64,000 nucleotides of DNA from Streptomyces longwoodensis (GCF_001514125.1 NZ_KQ948550.1:310001-374000), one strand, 5' to 3'; numbered from the stretch's first letter, positions 1-10,212 are shown. Numbers and translations are program-made. Notes: generated from the sequence alone by a model not told the origin.

Positions 1-94
1 GGACGTCGTCTTCGTCATGGACGGCACGCTAGCGGGGGTTGCGGACAGGTTCCGTCCGCGAGGCGGACGCGTCCTGACGGTCTCTTCCGGAGGT

Positions 95-811
95 TCAGGA
101 GCCCTCGCTGTCGAAGCTGTCGGCGGCCGGGTTGACCGGCCGGGGGGTGCCGGTGAGGTCGAGCACGAACAAGGGCACACCGAGGCGGTCGGCGCCGGTG
201 CGGGCGTCGTCGGCGTACCCGGCGAGGGAGAAGTGGGCGCAGCGGGCCGACTCCGTCATGGCGGTGAGCCACAGGCACTCCACGTCCCGGAGCGAGGCCG
301 GCCGCACGCTCGGGTCCACCAGCGCGAGCAGCCCGGGGGCCGCCAGCCCGATGCCGACGGTCGGCCGCTGGTCGGCCCGCCGGACGTCCCGGAACCCGAG
401 CGCGCCCAGGTACAGCACGGTGGCGGTCACGGCGTCGAGGGCGGTGCGGATGACCAGGGGGTGCGGGGGGCGGCGGGCGCCGGGGGAGTCCGGCGAGGGC
501 CGGGGCGCGGGCGCGGTGTCCGGGGCGGCGCCGCCCGGGTCCGCGGGCGCCGTTCCGGTCACCGGCAGGCGCAGGACCGTGCCGCACGGGCAGCCCAGCT
601 CCGGGTGGGGCCACTGCGCGGGGCGGGCGCAGCGCGGGCAGGGCAGGGTGATCCACTCCTCGGCCCAGGCGCGGTGGGCCACCACGGCCGGGGGCGCCGC
701 GCCGTCGACGAGCGGGGTGACGGTGGCCCCGCACGCGCAGGGCCAGGCCGGCACGGCGTACAGGCGCTCGCGTCGGCAGGCCGGGCAACGCACCGGCACG
801 CTCTCGGACAT
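95..811 (-). CDS. Hypothetical protein with paired zinc-ribbon-like motifs
   Basis: About 238 residues, function unknown. The N-terminal third carries two CxxC...CxCG-like sets: CPAC followed by CACG, then CPRC followed by CPCG. This looks like two small zinc ribbons. The middle is a proline- and alanine-rich linker, and the C-terminal half is a mixed domain I do not recognise. I chose the ATG at 811 because GGAG lies six bases upstream; a GTG at 859 is in frame but less well placed. The gene diverges from gcl, and the tandem AllR-type operator at 913-948 lies in the shared gap, so it could be co-regulated. Conserved hypothetical proteins next to gcl are plausible in Streptomyces, but nothing in the sequence gives a reaction. 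Confidence 0.7.
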   Translation of the reverse strand: MSESVPVRCPACRRERLYAVPAWPCACGATVTPLVDGAAPPAVVAHRAWAEEWITLPCPRCARPAQWPHPELGCPCGTVLRLPVTGTAPADPGGAAPDTAPAPRPSPDSPGARRPPHPLVIRTALDAVTATVLYLGALGFRDVRRADQRPTVGIGLAAPGLLALVDPSVRPASLRDVECLWLTAMTESARCAHFSLAGYADDARTGADRLGVPLFVLDLTGTPRPVNPAADSFDSEGS

Positions 812-912
812 GGCCCACTCCAGGGCATCGCGGCGGACAGCGGTCCCATCGTGCTCCACCGGGCGCCGCCCTGTCCGACTCTTGACGGCCTTGGTCTACC
901 CCCCTACATTGC

Positions 913-948
913 TTCCAGATAGTAGAAGTTAGTTTCCGCTATACGGAA
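913..948. promoter_or_regulatory. Tandem AllR-type operator before gcl
   Basis: Two 15-bp inverted repeats, TTCCAGATAGTAGAA (913-927, imperfect) and TTCCGCTATACGGAA (934-948, near perfect), are separated by six bases, so their centres are 21 bp apart. The same arrangement recurs before hyi, aceB, allR and allB. An IclR-family repressor (AllR) is encoded in this window, and AllR control of allantoin and glyoxylate genes is known from S. coelicolor. That this exact site binds AllR is inference. Confidence 0.8.
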
Positions 949-1013
949 GTGCTGACCCTAGGGCGCGACGGGAGAGCTCATCCGGCAGCCGACAGTCGAA
1001 GCAGGAGTACGCG

Positions 1014-2798
<1,785 letters not shown>

Positions 2799-2820
2799 GC
2801 CGGCCGGCGGCCCACCGCAC

Positions 2821-2849
2821 CGCCCCGGGGACGAAGCGTCCCTGGGGCG
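2821..2849 (+). terminator. Hairpin after gcl
   Basis: CGCCCCGGGGACG and CGTCCCTGGGGCG pair around an AAG loop with one G-U pair. It lies 22 bases after the gcl stop. Streptomyces terminators often lack a U-tract, so the stem alone is reasonable evidence. Confidence 0.75.
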
Positions 2850-2878
2850 GACGTGTGTGCGGGTGCCGGGTCCCGCGC

Positions 2879-2907
2879 GGGGAGGCGGGCGCGGAGCCCG
2901 CCTCCCC
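2879..2907. terminator. Second GC-rich hairpin between gcl and the next gene
   Basis: GGGGAGGCGGGC pairs perfectly with GCCCGCCTCCCC around GCGGA. It lies between convergent genes and may stop transcription from both sides. A third, weaker inverted repeat (CCCCGGGGGAC with GTTCCCCGGGG) lies at about 2940-2977. Confidence 0.6.
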
Positions 2908-3036
2908 CGTGTCGGCGGGCCCCGCATGACAGCAAAATGCCCCGGGGGACGGGCGGTCGAAGCGCGTTCCCCGGGGTTCAGAGGTTGATTTGAGGTTGGC
3001 GTAGCCGTGGGTACGGCCCTTGGCGTAGGCGGTGGC

Positions 3037-3300
3037 TCAGGGCCCGTTGCCGGGCCGCTCGTACGGTGCGGACAGGCCCGGCCAGTCGTCGGGGCCGCCG
3101 CCCTGCCATTCGACGAGGTCGTCGTCCGCGACGTCGGTGACGTACAGGTCGGCCAGGCGCAGGATCTCGGCGACGTCGTCCTCGTGGCCGGCGGTCCCCA
3201 GGGTCTCGCCGTCCGCGGTGACCCGTCGTGAGCCGTCCAGGGCCGGGGGGTGCACCACGACGTGCGGGTGCTCCGTGCGGTGCGGAATGCCTTCGGACAT
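3037..3300 (-). CDS. Small acidic hypothetical protein
   Basis: 87 residues from an ATG at 3300, strongly acidic, with no signal peptide or membrane segment. I see HVVVHPPALDGSRRVTADGE near residues 12-32 and a C-terminal stretch rich in D, W, G and P (QGGGPDDWPGL). No family or function is recognised. Codon use has the G/C third-position bias of real genes here. It converges on gcl with a hairpin array between them. It could be a minor conserved Streptomyces protein; a non-coding interpretation cannot be excluded. Confidence 0.5.
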   Translation of the reverse strand: MSEGIPHRTEHPHVVVHPPALDGSRRVTADGETLGTAGHEDDVAEILRLADLYVTDVADDDLVEWQGGGPDDWPGLSAPYERPGNGP

Positions 3301-3852
3301 GCCTCAAGAGTGCGGCGGGCGGGGCCCGCGCGCACTCCGGGGGGGTGGTGGCCGTCCGACGGCGCGAGGCTGGGCGCGACAGGACGTTCGCGCCGCCGGA
3401 CGGGGTCTGGTGGGGAGGGGAGTGAGGTGAAGGGGAGGAGAAGGAGGAGAAGGAGGAGAAGGAACGGGACCGCGGCGGTCGCGACGGACGCGCCGGTCCC
3501 CTCCCTCTGGTCGAGAGGGGAGCCGCCGGTCCTCCACCACCGCACTGGCTCGCGCACCGCCGCGGTCCGCGCCCTGCCCGCCGTGCCGGGCGATCACCCC
3601 TCATCCGGATCGCTCGGCCGCGGGTCGTGCGCGCCCGGGTCCCGGCCTCCCCGCCGGGTCCCGGACGCGGCCTCGTGGCCGGTCGGCGCGCGCGGCGCGG
3701 ACCGGCTCCCCCCGCGGGGGCCGCGGGGGAGGGGCCAGGTCGTTCACGTGCCCCGCGCCGGCGGTGCGCCGACGCGGGTGTTCCGGGCGGTGCCGGCGCC
3801 TGGGCGCGACACGACAGATGTCAGCACCGGCACCGCCCGGGGTTCAGGGGAG
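3301..3852. other. 552-base gap with a polypurine tract
   Basis: No convincing gene on either strand. A purine-only run of GGAGAA-type units lies at about 3423-3463 (GGGGAGGAGAAGGAGGAGAA-like), next to a purine-rich stretch from 3411. The rest is very GC-rich with C-runs and no clear ribosome site. It lies beyond the 3' end of glxR and upstream of the small gene at 3037-3300, whose promoter is probably in the left part. Confidence 0.5.
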
Positions 3853-4767
3853 TCAGACCTGGGAGCCCGACAGGCGCTCCACGGCCCGCAGCAGGGCCGA
3901 GTGGTCCAGGTTGCCGTCGCCCTGGGCGCGCAGGGAGGCGACCAGCTGGGCGACGACCGCGCCCACGGGCAGGGCCGCGCCGACGGTGCGGGCGGCGTCG
4001 GTGACGATGCCCATGTCCTTGTGGTGCAGGTCGATGCGGAAGCCCGGCCGGAAGTCGCGCCGCAGGAAGTTGTCCTTCTTGCGGGTCAGCACGGTCGAGC
4101 CGGCGAGGCCGCCGTTGAGCACGTCCAGCGCGGCCCCGAGGTCCACGCCCGACTTCTCCAGGAAGACCACGGCCTCGGCGCACGCCTGGATGTTGACGGC
4201 GACGATCAGCTGGTTGGCGGCCTTCACGGTCTGGCCGGAGCCGTGCGGGCCGCACAGCACGATGGTCCTGCCGAGCGCGTCGAAGACCGGCCGGGCCTCG
4301 TCGAAGTCGGCCTGCTCGCCGCCGACCATGATGGACAGCACGGCCTCGATCGCGCCGGCCTCACCGCCGGACACCGGGGCGTCCAGCACCCGGATGCCCT
4401 TGTCGCGGGCCCGGGCGGCGAGGTCGACCGAGGTCTGCGGGGTGATCGAGGACATGTCGATCAGCAGGGCGCCGGAGCGGGCGTTCTCCAGGATGCCGTC
4501 GGGGCCGTAGGCGATGGCCTCGACCTGCGGGGACGCGGGGACCATGGTGATCACGACGTCGGCGTCCCGCACCGCCTCGGCGACGGAGCCGGCGGCCCGG
4601 CCCCCGGCGGCGGCCAGCCGGTCCAGCTTGTCCTGCTCCAGCGTGTAGCCGGTGACGTCGTACCCCGCCTTGATCAGGTTCTCGGCCATGGGGGAGCCCA
4701 TGATGCCGAGGCCGATCCAGGCGATCTTCGGGAGCTCCCGGCGGGAGGAGTCGGTGGGCGTGCTCAT
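3853..4767 (-). CDS. glxR: 2-hydroxy-3-oxopropionate (tartronate semialdehyde) reductase
   Basis: 304 residues of the beta-hydroxyacid dehydrogenase family. It reduces tartronate semialdehyde, the Gcl product, to D-glycerate with NAD(P)H. The N-terminal Rossmann motif is IAWIGLGIMGSPMAENL (residues 14-30). DAPVSGGEAGA is the substrate-binding signature, and GSGQTVKAANQ supplies the catalytic Lys. Length matches GarR/GlxR. It follows hyi on the same strand with an 88-base gap, so hyi-glxR is probably one transcript driven from the AllR-type operator at 5742-5777. The glycerate kinase needed next is not in the window. Confidence 0.95.
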   Translation of the reverse strand: MSTPTDSSRRELPKIAWIGLGIMGSPMAENLIKAGYDVTGYTLEQDKLDRLAAAGGRAAGSVAEAVRDADVVITMVPASPQVEAIAYGPDGILENARSGALLIDMSSITPQTSVDLAARARDKGIRVLDAPVSGGEAGAIEAVLSIMVGGEQADFDEARPVFDALGRTIVLCGPHGSGQTVKAANQLIVAVNIQACAEAVVFLEKSGVDLGAALDVLNGGLAGSTVLTRKKDNFLRRDFRPGFRIDLHHKDMGIVTDAARTVGAALPVGAVVAQLVASLRAQGDGNLDHSALLRAVERLSGSQV

Positions 4768-4855
4768 GAGGGTGCCTCTCTGGTGTGCTGCGGGAGGGGG
4801 CGCGGGAGGATGGGGGGCTGGGGGCTGCCGCAGGGGCTGCGGAGCGCGGGGGCGG

Positions 4856-5695
4856 CTAGCGCGCCGCGCGCCGGTCCACCGGCAGCCAGTCGAACGCCTC
4901 CGCGCTCGGCCGGTCGCCCGGCTTGTACTCCAGGCCGACCCAGCCCTCGTAGCCCGCCCTCGCCAGCCGGTCGAGGAGGTCCTCCAGCGGCAGCGAGCCC
5001 GTGCCCGGCGCGCCGCGGCCCGGGTTGTCGGCGATCTGCACGTGGCCGGTCCTCCCGGCGTACCGCTCGATCACCGCCGGCAGGTCCTCGCCGTTCATGG
5101 ACAGGTGGTACAGGTCCATCAGGAACCGGGCGTTGCCCAGCCCCGACGCCTCGTTCACCCGGTCCACGACCGCGACGGCGGCCGGGGCCGACACCAGCGG
5201 GTAGCGCGGGGACTCGGGGGCGTTGAGCGCCTCGATCAGCAGGACCGCGCCGATCCGGTCGGCGGCCCGGGCCGCGCGCACCAGGTTCTCCAGCGCCAGG
5301 GCGTCCTGCTCGGCCGGGTCGACGCCGTCGACGCGGTTGCCGTACAGGGCGTTGAGCGCCGTGCAGCCCAGGGACTGCGCGAAGTCGGCGGCCACGTCGA
5401 TGTTGGCGCGGAACCGCTCGGACTCCTCGCCCGGCAGCGACAGGGCGCCGCGGTCCGGGCCGGGCAGCTCACCGGCGTAGAAGTTCAGCCCCGTGAGCCG
5501 GACGCCCGCGTCCTCGACGGCCCTGCGCAGGGCGTCGAGCTCGGCGCGCTCGGGGGTGGGGGTGTCGATCCAGGGCCACCACAGCTCGACCGCGGTGAAG
5601 CCGGCCGCCGCGGCGGCCGCGGGGCGCTCCAGGAGCGGGAGTTCCGTGAAGAGGATCGACAGGTTGACGTTGAAGCGCTGGTCTGCGAATCCCAT
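4856..5695 (-). CDS. hyi: Hydroxypyruvate isomerase family protein (TIM barrel)
   Basis: 279 residues, xylose isomerase-like TIM barrel (AP endonuclease 2 family). Family members interconvert hydroxypyruvate and tartronate semialdehyde. Barrel metal ligands are visible in LIEALN, FLMDLYHL, HVQIADNPGR and the C-terminal GLEYKP. The start MGFADQRFNVNLS is typical of Hyi, and GGGAG-like sequence lies about a dozen bases upstream. It is the first gene of hyi-glxR and is preceded by the tandem operator at 5742-5777. Together with gcl the trio is the glyoxylate-to-glycerate module. The family also contains oxo-tetronate isomerases, but the context favours Hyi. Confidence 0.92.
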   Translation of the reverse strand: MGFADQRFNVNLSILFTELPLLERPAAAAAAGFTAVELWWPWIDTPTPERAELDALRRAVEDAGVRLTGLNFYAGELPGPDRGALSLPGEESERFRANIDVAADFAQSLGCTALNALYGNRVDGVDPAEQDALALENLVRAARAADRIGAVLLIEALNAPESPRYPLVSAPAAVAVVDRVNEASGLGNARFLMDLYHLSMNGEDLPAVIERYAGRTGHVQIADNPGRGAPGTGSLPLEDLLDRLARAGYEGWVGLEYKPGDRPSAEAFDWLPVDRRAAR

Positions 5696-5741
5696 CGGAT
5701 GCCGCGCTCCCTTCCGTGTCGATATTCTCGAATGCTCAATA

Positions 5742-5777
5742 TTCCGTATGGCGGAAGTTTGTTTCTGCTTATTGGAA
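5742..5777. promoter_or_regulatory. Tandem AllR-type operator before hyi-glxR
   Basis: TTCCGTATGGCGGAA (5742-5756, perfect arms) and TTCTGCTTATTGGAA (5763-5777) with a six-base spacer, again 21 bp centre to centre. It lies between hyi (leftward) and the 5849 gene (rightward), so it may also affect the divergent pair at 5849-6462. Confidence 0.8.
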
Positions 5778-5848
5778 GACTGCCGTCGGGGGTCCCGGCT
5801 TGTCAAGAGGCCTCGGCGGATGCCGTCGCCGCGGGTTAGGTTGAGCGC

Positions 5849-6097
5849 GTGCGATTGCGAGTGGAGTTCACGACCGAGCCCTTCGACCTGGACGAGGCGC
5901 CCGCGCACGCCCTGGTGGCGCGCGAGGTGATCGAGGCGGCCGGGCTCGACGCGGTGGACGTCGGGCCGTTCGGCAACACCGCGGAGGGAAGCGCCGACGC
6001 GGTCCTGACGGCCCTGGACACCGTGCTGCGCAGGACGCTGGAGGCCGGCGCCACCCGGATCTCCCTCCAGGTCAACGTCCTCGGGGAGGAGCGGTGA
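5849..6097 (+). CDS. MTH1187/YkoF-like small protein
   Basis: 82 residues. The pattern ALVAREVIEAAGL, GPFGNTAEGSADAVL and a final GATRISLQV matches the fold pattern of the thiamine-binding-like MTH1187/YqgV (UPF0045) group: two ferredoxin-like repeats with an almost invariant G-P-x-G-x-T-x-E-G core. Such proteins often bind a small heteroaromatic ligand. It overlaps the next gene by four bases (GTGA), so the two are translationally coupled. Sitting between the glyoxylate and uric acid genes, it may be a ligand-binding partner of the small HTH protein. The family call is by motif from memory, and the function is unknown. Confidence 0.7.
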   Translation: MRLRVEFTTEPFDLDEAPAHALVAREVIEAAGLDAVDVGPFGNTAEGSADAVLTALDTVLRRTLEAGATRISLQVNVLGEER

Positions 6098-6462
6098 GCG
6101 GCGCCGGGGACGAACCCTTCATCACGGCCGTGAAGCCGCTGGTCGACGCCATGGGTGGGGAGCTGCTCCCGCCGGACGAGGCCGGCCCCGACGACGTGGT
6201 GCTCTCCTGGCAGGGGTCCGAGGTGGTCGCCGTGCGGCTGCCCCAGCTCGCCGACTCCCTCGACCACATCCTCGCCGCCATGGAGCGCAAGCGCGGCAAG
6301 CCGCTGGCCGACCTGGACCGCAAGGCCAAGCAGGAGGTGGTGCGCGTCCTCGAGGCCCGCGGCGCCTTCTCGGTGCGCCACGGCGTGGAGACCGTGGCGA
6401 GCGCGCTCGGCGTCAGCCGCTTCACCGTCTACAACTACCTGAACCGCGAGAAGGGCAGCTGA
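6094..6462 (+). CDS. Small helix-turn-helix protein
   Basis: 122 residues. The N-terminal half is an uncharacterised domain (FITAVKPLVDAMGGELL...VVLSWQG). After a basic linker (ERKRGKPLADLDRKAKQEVVRVLEARG) comes a C-terminal Fis/PucR-like HTH: VETVASALGVSRFTVYNYLNR. It starts at a GTG overlapping the previous stop. It lies just before the uricase operon and probably regulates purine or ureide genes. The inverted repeat at 6533-6549 over the uraD promoter is a candidate site. DNA binding is supported by the HTH; the target is inference. Confidence 0.8.
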   Translation: MSGAGDEPFITAVKPLVDAMGGELLPPDEAGPDDVVLSWQGSEVVAVRLPQLADSLDHILAAMERKRGKPLADLDRKAKQEVVRVLEARGAFSVRHGVETVASALGVSRFTVYNYLNREKGS

Positions 6463-6532
6463 CGGACGGGGGCGCGGGGCCCGGTGCCGTCCCGCGTGGG
6501 CGCGGTGACCGGCGGGCGATGTCACGGCGAAT

Positions 6533-6574
6533 TTTCAACAAAGTGTTGACGCCGTCACACGAGGGGCGTTAGCT
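6533..6574 (+). promoter_or_regulatory. uraD-uraH-uricase promoter with overlapping inverted repeat
   Basis: A good vegetative promoter: -35 TTGACG (6546-6551), 17 bases, -10 TTAGCT (6569-6574). The -35 is overlapped by TCAACA-AAG-TGTTGA (6535-6549), a perfect inverted repeat that also fits TTCAAC-N5-GTTGA. The same pattern occurs before allB (27784-27800) and aceB (25374-25390). No AllR-type TTCCG site is seen here. Confidence 0.65.
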
Positions 6575-6620
6575 AGCCGCAGCCCGTTCCGACCAGGCCG
6601 AGACGGCCACGGAGGCTCCC

Positions 6621-7133
6621 GTGACTTCGACTTCCACGCCCCCGGGCCTCGCCCGCTTCAACGCTCTCCCCGAGGCCGCGGCCCGCGCCGCCCTCCACGA
6701 GACCTGCGCCAGCACGGCCTGGGCGGACCGGCTGCTCGCCGCCCGCCCTTACGCCACCCCCGAGGACCTCTACGCCGCGAGCGACGCCGCCCTGGCCGAG
6801 CTCACCGCCGCCGCCCTCGACGAGGCGATGGCCGGGCACCCGCCGATCGGACGGCCCCGGCCCGGCGACCCGACCTCCGCCCGCGAACAGCGCGGCATGG
6901 CCGGCGCCTCCGAGGACCTCAAGGCGCGGATGCTGGAGCTCAACCTGGCCTACCAGGACCGGTTCGGCCACGTCTTCCTCATCTGCGCCACCGGCCTGAG
7001 CGCCGAGCAGATGCGCGACGCGGTCGAGGAGCGGATCGGCAACGCGCCGGAGAAGGAGCGGGAGATCGTCCGCACCGAGCTGGGGAAGATCAACCGCATC
7101 CGACTGGCCCGACTCGTCGAAGAGGACGCCTGA
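6621..7133 (+). CDS. uraD: OHCU decarboxylase
   Basis: 170 residues. It decarboxylates 2-oxo-4-hydroxy-4-carboxy-5-ureidoimidazoline to S-allantoin, the last step of urate breakdown. The catalytic His is in GHPPIGRP; SAREQRGM and FGHVFLICATG are family signatures. Length is standard. The GTG start has GGAGG five to six bases upstream. It is the first gene of a tight operon: uraH starts four bases after its stop, and uricase starts four bases after that gene. The gene order follows the pathway in reverse. Confidence 0.95.
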   Translation: MTSTSTPPGLARFNALPEAAARAALHETCASTAWADRLLAARPYATPEDLYAASDAALAELTAAALDEAMAGHPPIGRPRPGDPTSAREQRGMAGASEDLKARMLELNLAYQDRFGHVFLICATGLSAEQMRDAVEERIGNAPEKEREIVRTELGKINRIRLARLVEEDA

Positions 7134-7137
7134 CACC

Positions 7138-7542
7138 ATGAGCACCAGCACCACCGCCTCCGTGTCCACGCACATCCTGGACACCTCCCGCGGCCGCCCC
7201 GCCGCGGGCGTCGGGGTCGCCCTCGCGGCCCGCGCCGGCCGGGACGCCGACTGGCGGGAGCTCGGCGGTTCGGCGACCGACGCCGACGGCCGGTGCAAGG
7301 ACCTGCCGGCCCTGCCGGAGGGCACCACCCACGTACGGCTCCACTTCGCGGTGGAGCCCTACTTCGCACCAGTCCAGCCCCAGCAAGCCGATGCGCAGCA
7401 GGACGCCCCCGCGACTCGGGACAGCGGTCCCGGCGTGTTCTTCCCGGAGGTGGCGATCACGTTCGCCGTCGTACCGGGCGAGCACTACCACGTACCGCTG
7501 CTGCTCAACCCGTTCGGCTACTCCGTTTACCGAGGGAGCTAG
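7138..7542 (+). CDS. uraH: 5-hydroxyisourate hydrolase (transthyretin-like)
   Basis: 134 residues. It hydrolyses 5-hydroxyisourate, the uricase product, to OHCU. The N-terminal motif STHILDTSRGRPAAGV and the C-terminal tetrapeptide YRGS are diagnostic of HIU hydrolases and separate them from transthyretin. GEHYHVPLLLNPFGYSVYRGS closes the active site. A glutamine- and alanine-rich insertion (APVQPQQADAQQDAPATRD) lengthens one loop beyond the usual 110-115 residues. It is coupled to uraD and uricase with four-base gaps. Confidence 0.95.
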   Translation: MSTSTTASVSTHILDTSRGRPAAGVGVALAARAGRDADWRELGGSATDADGRCKDLPALPEGTTHVRLHFAVEPYFAPVQPQQADAQQDAPATRDSGPGVFFPEVAITFAVVPGEHYHVPLLLNPFGYSVYRGS

Positions 7543-7546
7543 CTAC

Positions 7547-8476
7547 ATGACCGTTCAGCCCAGCCCGTCCCGCCCCGGCCGCCCCGTGCTCCTCGGCCAG
7601 AACCAGTACGGCAAGGCCGAGAACCGGGTCGTCAGGATCACGCGGGACGGCGACACCCACCACATCAAGGACCTCAACGTCTCGGTGGCGCTCAGCGGCG
7701 ACATGGACGACGTCCACTACTCCGGGTCCAACGCGCACGTGCTGCCGACCGACACCACCAAGAACACGGTGTACGCGTTCGCCAAGGAGCACGGGATCGC
7801 CTCCGCCGAGCAGTTCGGCATCCACCTCGCCCGGCACTTCGTCACCAGCCAGGAGCCCATCCACCGGGCCCGCATCCGCATCGAGGAGTACACCTGGGAG
7901 AGGATCGAGCACCACGGCCGCGGCGCCCACTCCTTCGTCCGCGCGAACCAGGAGACCCGGCTGGCGCAGGTCACCTACGACGGCACGTCGTGGGAGGTCG
8001 TCTCCGGCCTGAAGGACCTGGTCGTGATGAACTCCACCGACTCCGAGTTCCACGGCTTCGTCAAGGACACGTACACGACGCTGCCCGAGGCCCACGACCG
8101 CATCCTCGCCACGCAGGTGTCCGCCCGCTGGCGGTTCAACTGGACCGACGACGCCGAGCAGGCCCCCGACTGGGAGACCTCCTACGCCGAGTCGCGCCGG
8201 CACCTGCTGGAGGCGTTCGCGGAGACCTACTCCCTGTCGCTGCAGCAGACGCTGTACGAGATGGGCGCGCGCATCGTCGAGCACCGCGACGAGGTGGACG
8301 AGGTGCGCTTCTCCCTGCCGAACAAGCACCACTTCCTCGTCGACCTCGAACCCTTCGGGCTCAAGAACGACAACGAGGTCTACTTCGCCGCCGACCGCCC
8401 CTACGGCCTGATCGAGGCGACCGTCCTGCGCGAGGGCCGCCCCCAGCTGATCCCGGCGGACCTCACCAACCTCTGA
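7547..8476 (+). CDS. pucL: Uricase (factor-independent urate hydroxylase)
   Basis: 309 residues. It oxidises urate to 5-hydroxyisourate with O2, releasing H2O2, without a cofactor. Two T-fold domains are evident. GQNQYGKAENRVVRI opens the first, and KDLVVMNSTDSEFHGFVKDTYTTL is the classic uricase signature in the second. PNKHHFLVDL supports the C-terminal part. I start at the ATG at 7547, four bases after the uraH stop; a longer frame upstream only overlaps uraH. It is the last gene of the operon and is followed by an 11-bp-stem hairpin. Confidence 0.96.
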   Translation: MTVQPSPSRPGRPVLLGQNQYGKAENRVVRITRDGDTHHIKDLNVSVALSGDMDDVHYSGSNAHVLPTDTTKNTVYAFAKEHGIASAEQFGIHLARHFVTSQEPIHRARIRIEEYTWERIEHHGRGAHSFVRANQETRLAQVTYDGTSWEVVSGLKDLVVMNSTDSEFHGFVKDTYTTLPEAHDRILATQVSARWRFNWTDDAEQAPDWETSYAESRRHLLEAFAETYSLSLQQTLYEMGARIVEHRDEVDEVRFSLPNKHHFLVDLEPFGLKNDNEVYFAADRPYGLIEATVLREGRPQLIPADLTNL

Positions 8477-8510
8477 GCGACCCCCCGCGACCGACCCCGG
8501 TCCTCGGCAC

Positions 8511-8543
8511 CCGTGGCCGGGCGCCCCGCGCTCCCGGCCACGG
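8511..8543 (+). terminator. Terminator after uricase
   Basis: CCGTGGCCGGG pairs perfectly with CCCGGCCACGG around an 11-base loop, 35 bases after the uricase stop and before the deaminase. It suggests the deaminase has its own promoter or is reached by read-through. Confidence 0.7.
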
Positions 8544-8600
8544 CACTCAAAACTCCAGGGTCCTGCCGTGCCCTAGCCCCACAGTCGAGAAGGACGCACC

Positions 8601-9980
8601 ATGGCAGCAGCCCAGCGCACCGTCATCGAGAACTGCGCGATCGCCACCGTCGACGCCCACGACACCGAGTACGCGGACGGACACGTCGTCCTCGCCGGCC
8701 ACCGCATCGAGTCGCTCGGCGCGGGCCCGGCCCCCGAGGGCCTCCAGGACGTCGTGCGGCGGATCGACGCCACCGGGCACCTGGTCACACCCGGCCTGAT
8801 CAACACCCACCACCACTTCTACCAGTGGATCACCCGGGGCCTGGCCACGGACCACAACCTCTTCGACTGGCTGGTCGCGCTGTACCCGACGTGGGCGCGC
8901 ATCGACGAGCCGATGGTCCACGCCGCCGCCCAGGGCTCCCTGGCGATGATGGCCCGCGGCGGCGTCACCACCGCCATGGACCACCACTACGTCTTCCCGC
9001 ACGGTTCCGGCGACCTGTCCGGCGCGATCATCGGCGCCGCCCGCGACATGGGCGTGCGCTTCACCCTGGCCCGCGGCTCCATGGACCGCAGCGCCAAGGA
9101 CGGCGGCCTGCCGCCGGACTTCGCCGTCGAGACCCTCGACGGCGCGCTCGCCGCCACCGAGGAGACCGTCCGCCGGCACCACGACTCCTCCTTCGAGGCG
9201 ATGACCCAGGTCGCCGTCGCGCCCTGCTCGCCCTTCTCCGTCTCCACCGAACTGCTGCGCCAGGGCGCGGAGCTGGCCCGCCGTCTCGGGGTCCGGCTGC
9301 ACACCCACGGCTCGGAGACGGTCGAGGAGGAGAAGTTCTGCCACGAACTGTTCGGCATGGGCCCGACCGACTACTTCGAGTCCACCGGCTGGCTCGGCGA
9401 GGACGTGTGGATGGCGCACTGCGTCCACATGAACGACTCCGACATCGCCGCCTTCGCCCGCACCCGCACCGGTGTCGCCCACTGCCCCTCCTCCAACGCC
9501 CGGCTCGCGGCGGGCATCGCCCGGGTGCCGGACATGCTCGCGGCCGGCGTGCCGGTCGGCCTCGGCGTCGACGGCACCGCGTCCAACGAGTCCGGCGAAC
9601 TGCACACCGAACTGCGCAACGCGCTGCTGATCAACCGCCTCGGCGCCCACCGCGAGGCCGCGCTGAACGCCCGGCAGGCGCTGCGCCTGGGCACCTACGG
9701 CGGCGCGCAGGTCCTCGGCCGCGCGGACGCGATCGGCTCCCTGGAGCCGGGCAAGCTGGCCGACCTGGTGCTGTGGCGGATGGACACCCTCGCCCACGCC
9801 TCCATCGCCGACCCGGTCACCGCGCTGGTGTTCGGCGCGGCGGCCCCGGTCACCGCGTCGTTCGTGAACGGCCGTCAGATCGTCGAGGACGGACGGCTGT
9901 TGACCGCCGACGAGGACGCGGTCGCCCGGACGACCCGTGAGCAGGCCCGGCGTCTGGCGCGGATCGCCGCCCAGGGCTGA
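8601..9980 (+). CDS. 8-oxoguanine deaminase (amidohydrolase)
   Basis: 459 residues of the amidohydrolase superfamily. It most likely deaminates 8-oxoguanine to urate, linking guanine damage products to the uricase pathway next door. Zinc-binding motifs are NTHHHF (about 69-74), RLHTHGSE (His around 235), MAHCVHMN and GLGVDGTASNESG with the catalytic Asp. LARGSMDRSAKDGGLPPD is the substrate loop that I associate with 8-oxoguanine deaminases rather than guanine deaminases. The ATG has a GAAGGA-type ribosome site. Alternative: an atrazine chlorohydrolase-like or other aminohydrolase. Confidence 0.85.
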   Translation: MAAAQRTVIENCAIATVDAHDTEYADGHVVLAGHRIESLGAGPAPEGLQDVVRRIDATGHLVTPGLINTHHHFYQWITRGLATDHNLFDWLVALYPTWARIDEPMVHAAAQGSLAMMARGGVTTAMDHHYVFPHGSGDLSGAIIGAARDMGVRFTLARGSMDRSAKDGGLPPDFAVETLDGALAATEETVRRHHDSSFEAMTQVAVAPCSPFSVSTELLRQGAELARRLGVRLHTHGSETVEEEKFCHELFGMGPTDYFESTGWLGEDVWMAHCVHMNDSDIAAFARTRTGVAHCPSSNARLAAGIARVPDMLAAGVPVGLGVDGTASNESGELHTELRNALLINRLGAHREAALNARQALRLGTYGGAQVLGRADAIGSLEPGKLADLVLWRMDTLAHASIADPVTALVFGAAAPVTASFVNGRQIVEDGRLLTADEDAVARTTREQARRLARIAAQG

Positions 9981-9993
9981 CCTGCCGAGAACT

Positions 9994-10021
9994 CCGGCCG
10001 GGAGGGACGGCTCCCGGCCGG
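9994..10021 (+). terminator. Strong terminator after 8-oxoguanine deaminase
   Basis: CCGGCCGGGAG pairs perfectly with CTCCCGGCCGG around GGACGG, 13 bases after the stop. A second hairpin, CCGGGGCGC with GCGCCCCGG, lies at 10059-10088. Confidence 0.75.
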
Positions 10022-10212
10022 CGGCCGTGGACCCCAGCGGGGCCCATGGCGACCGGATCCGGGGCGCGCGTGCACACGTGCGCCCCGGGACGGTCACCGT
10101 CGCCCCGGGCCGGCCACCGGCCCGGGCTGGTCCCGCACGACCACACCCGCACCACCTCCCTGACACCCGCGGCGTGGCTCCGCACGCCGTGTAACCGACC
10201 GGAGGAGCAGCA

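Noticed and set aside
1..18. Possible gene start (minus strand, ATG at 18 leading off the left edge)
   Set aside because: Six codons only and no ribosome site in front of it; cannot be supported.
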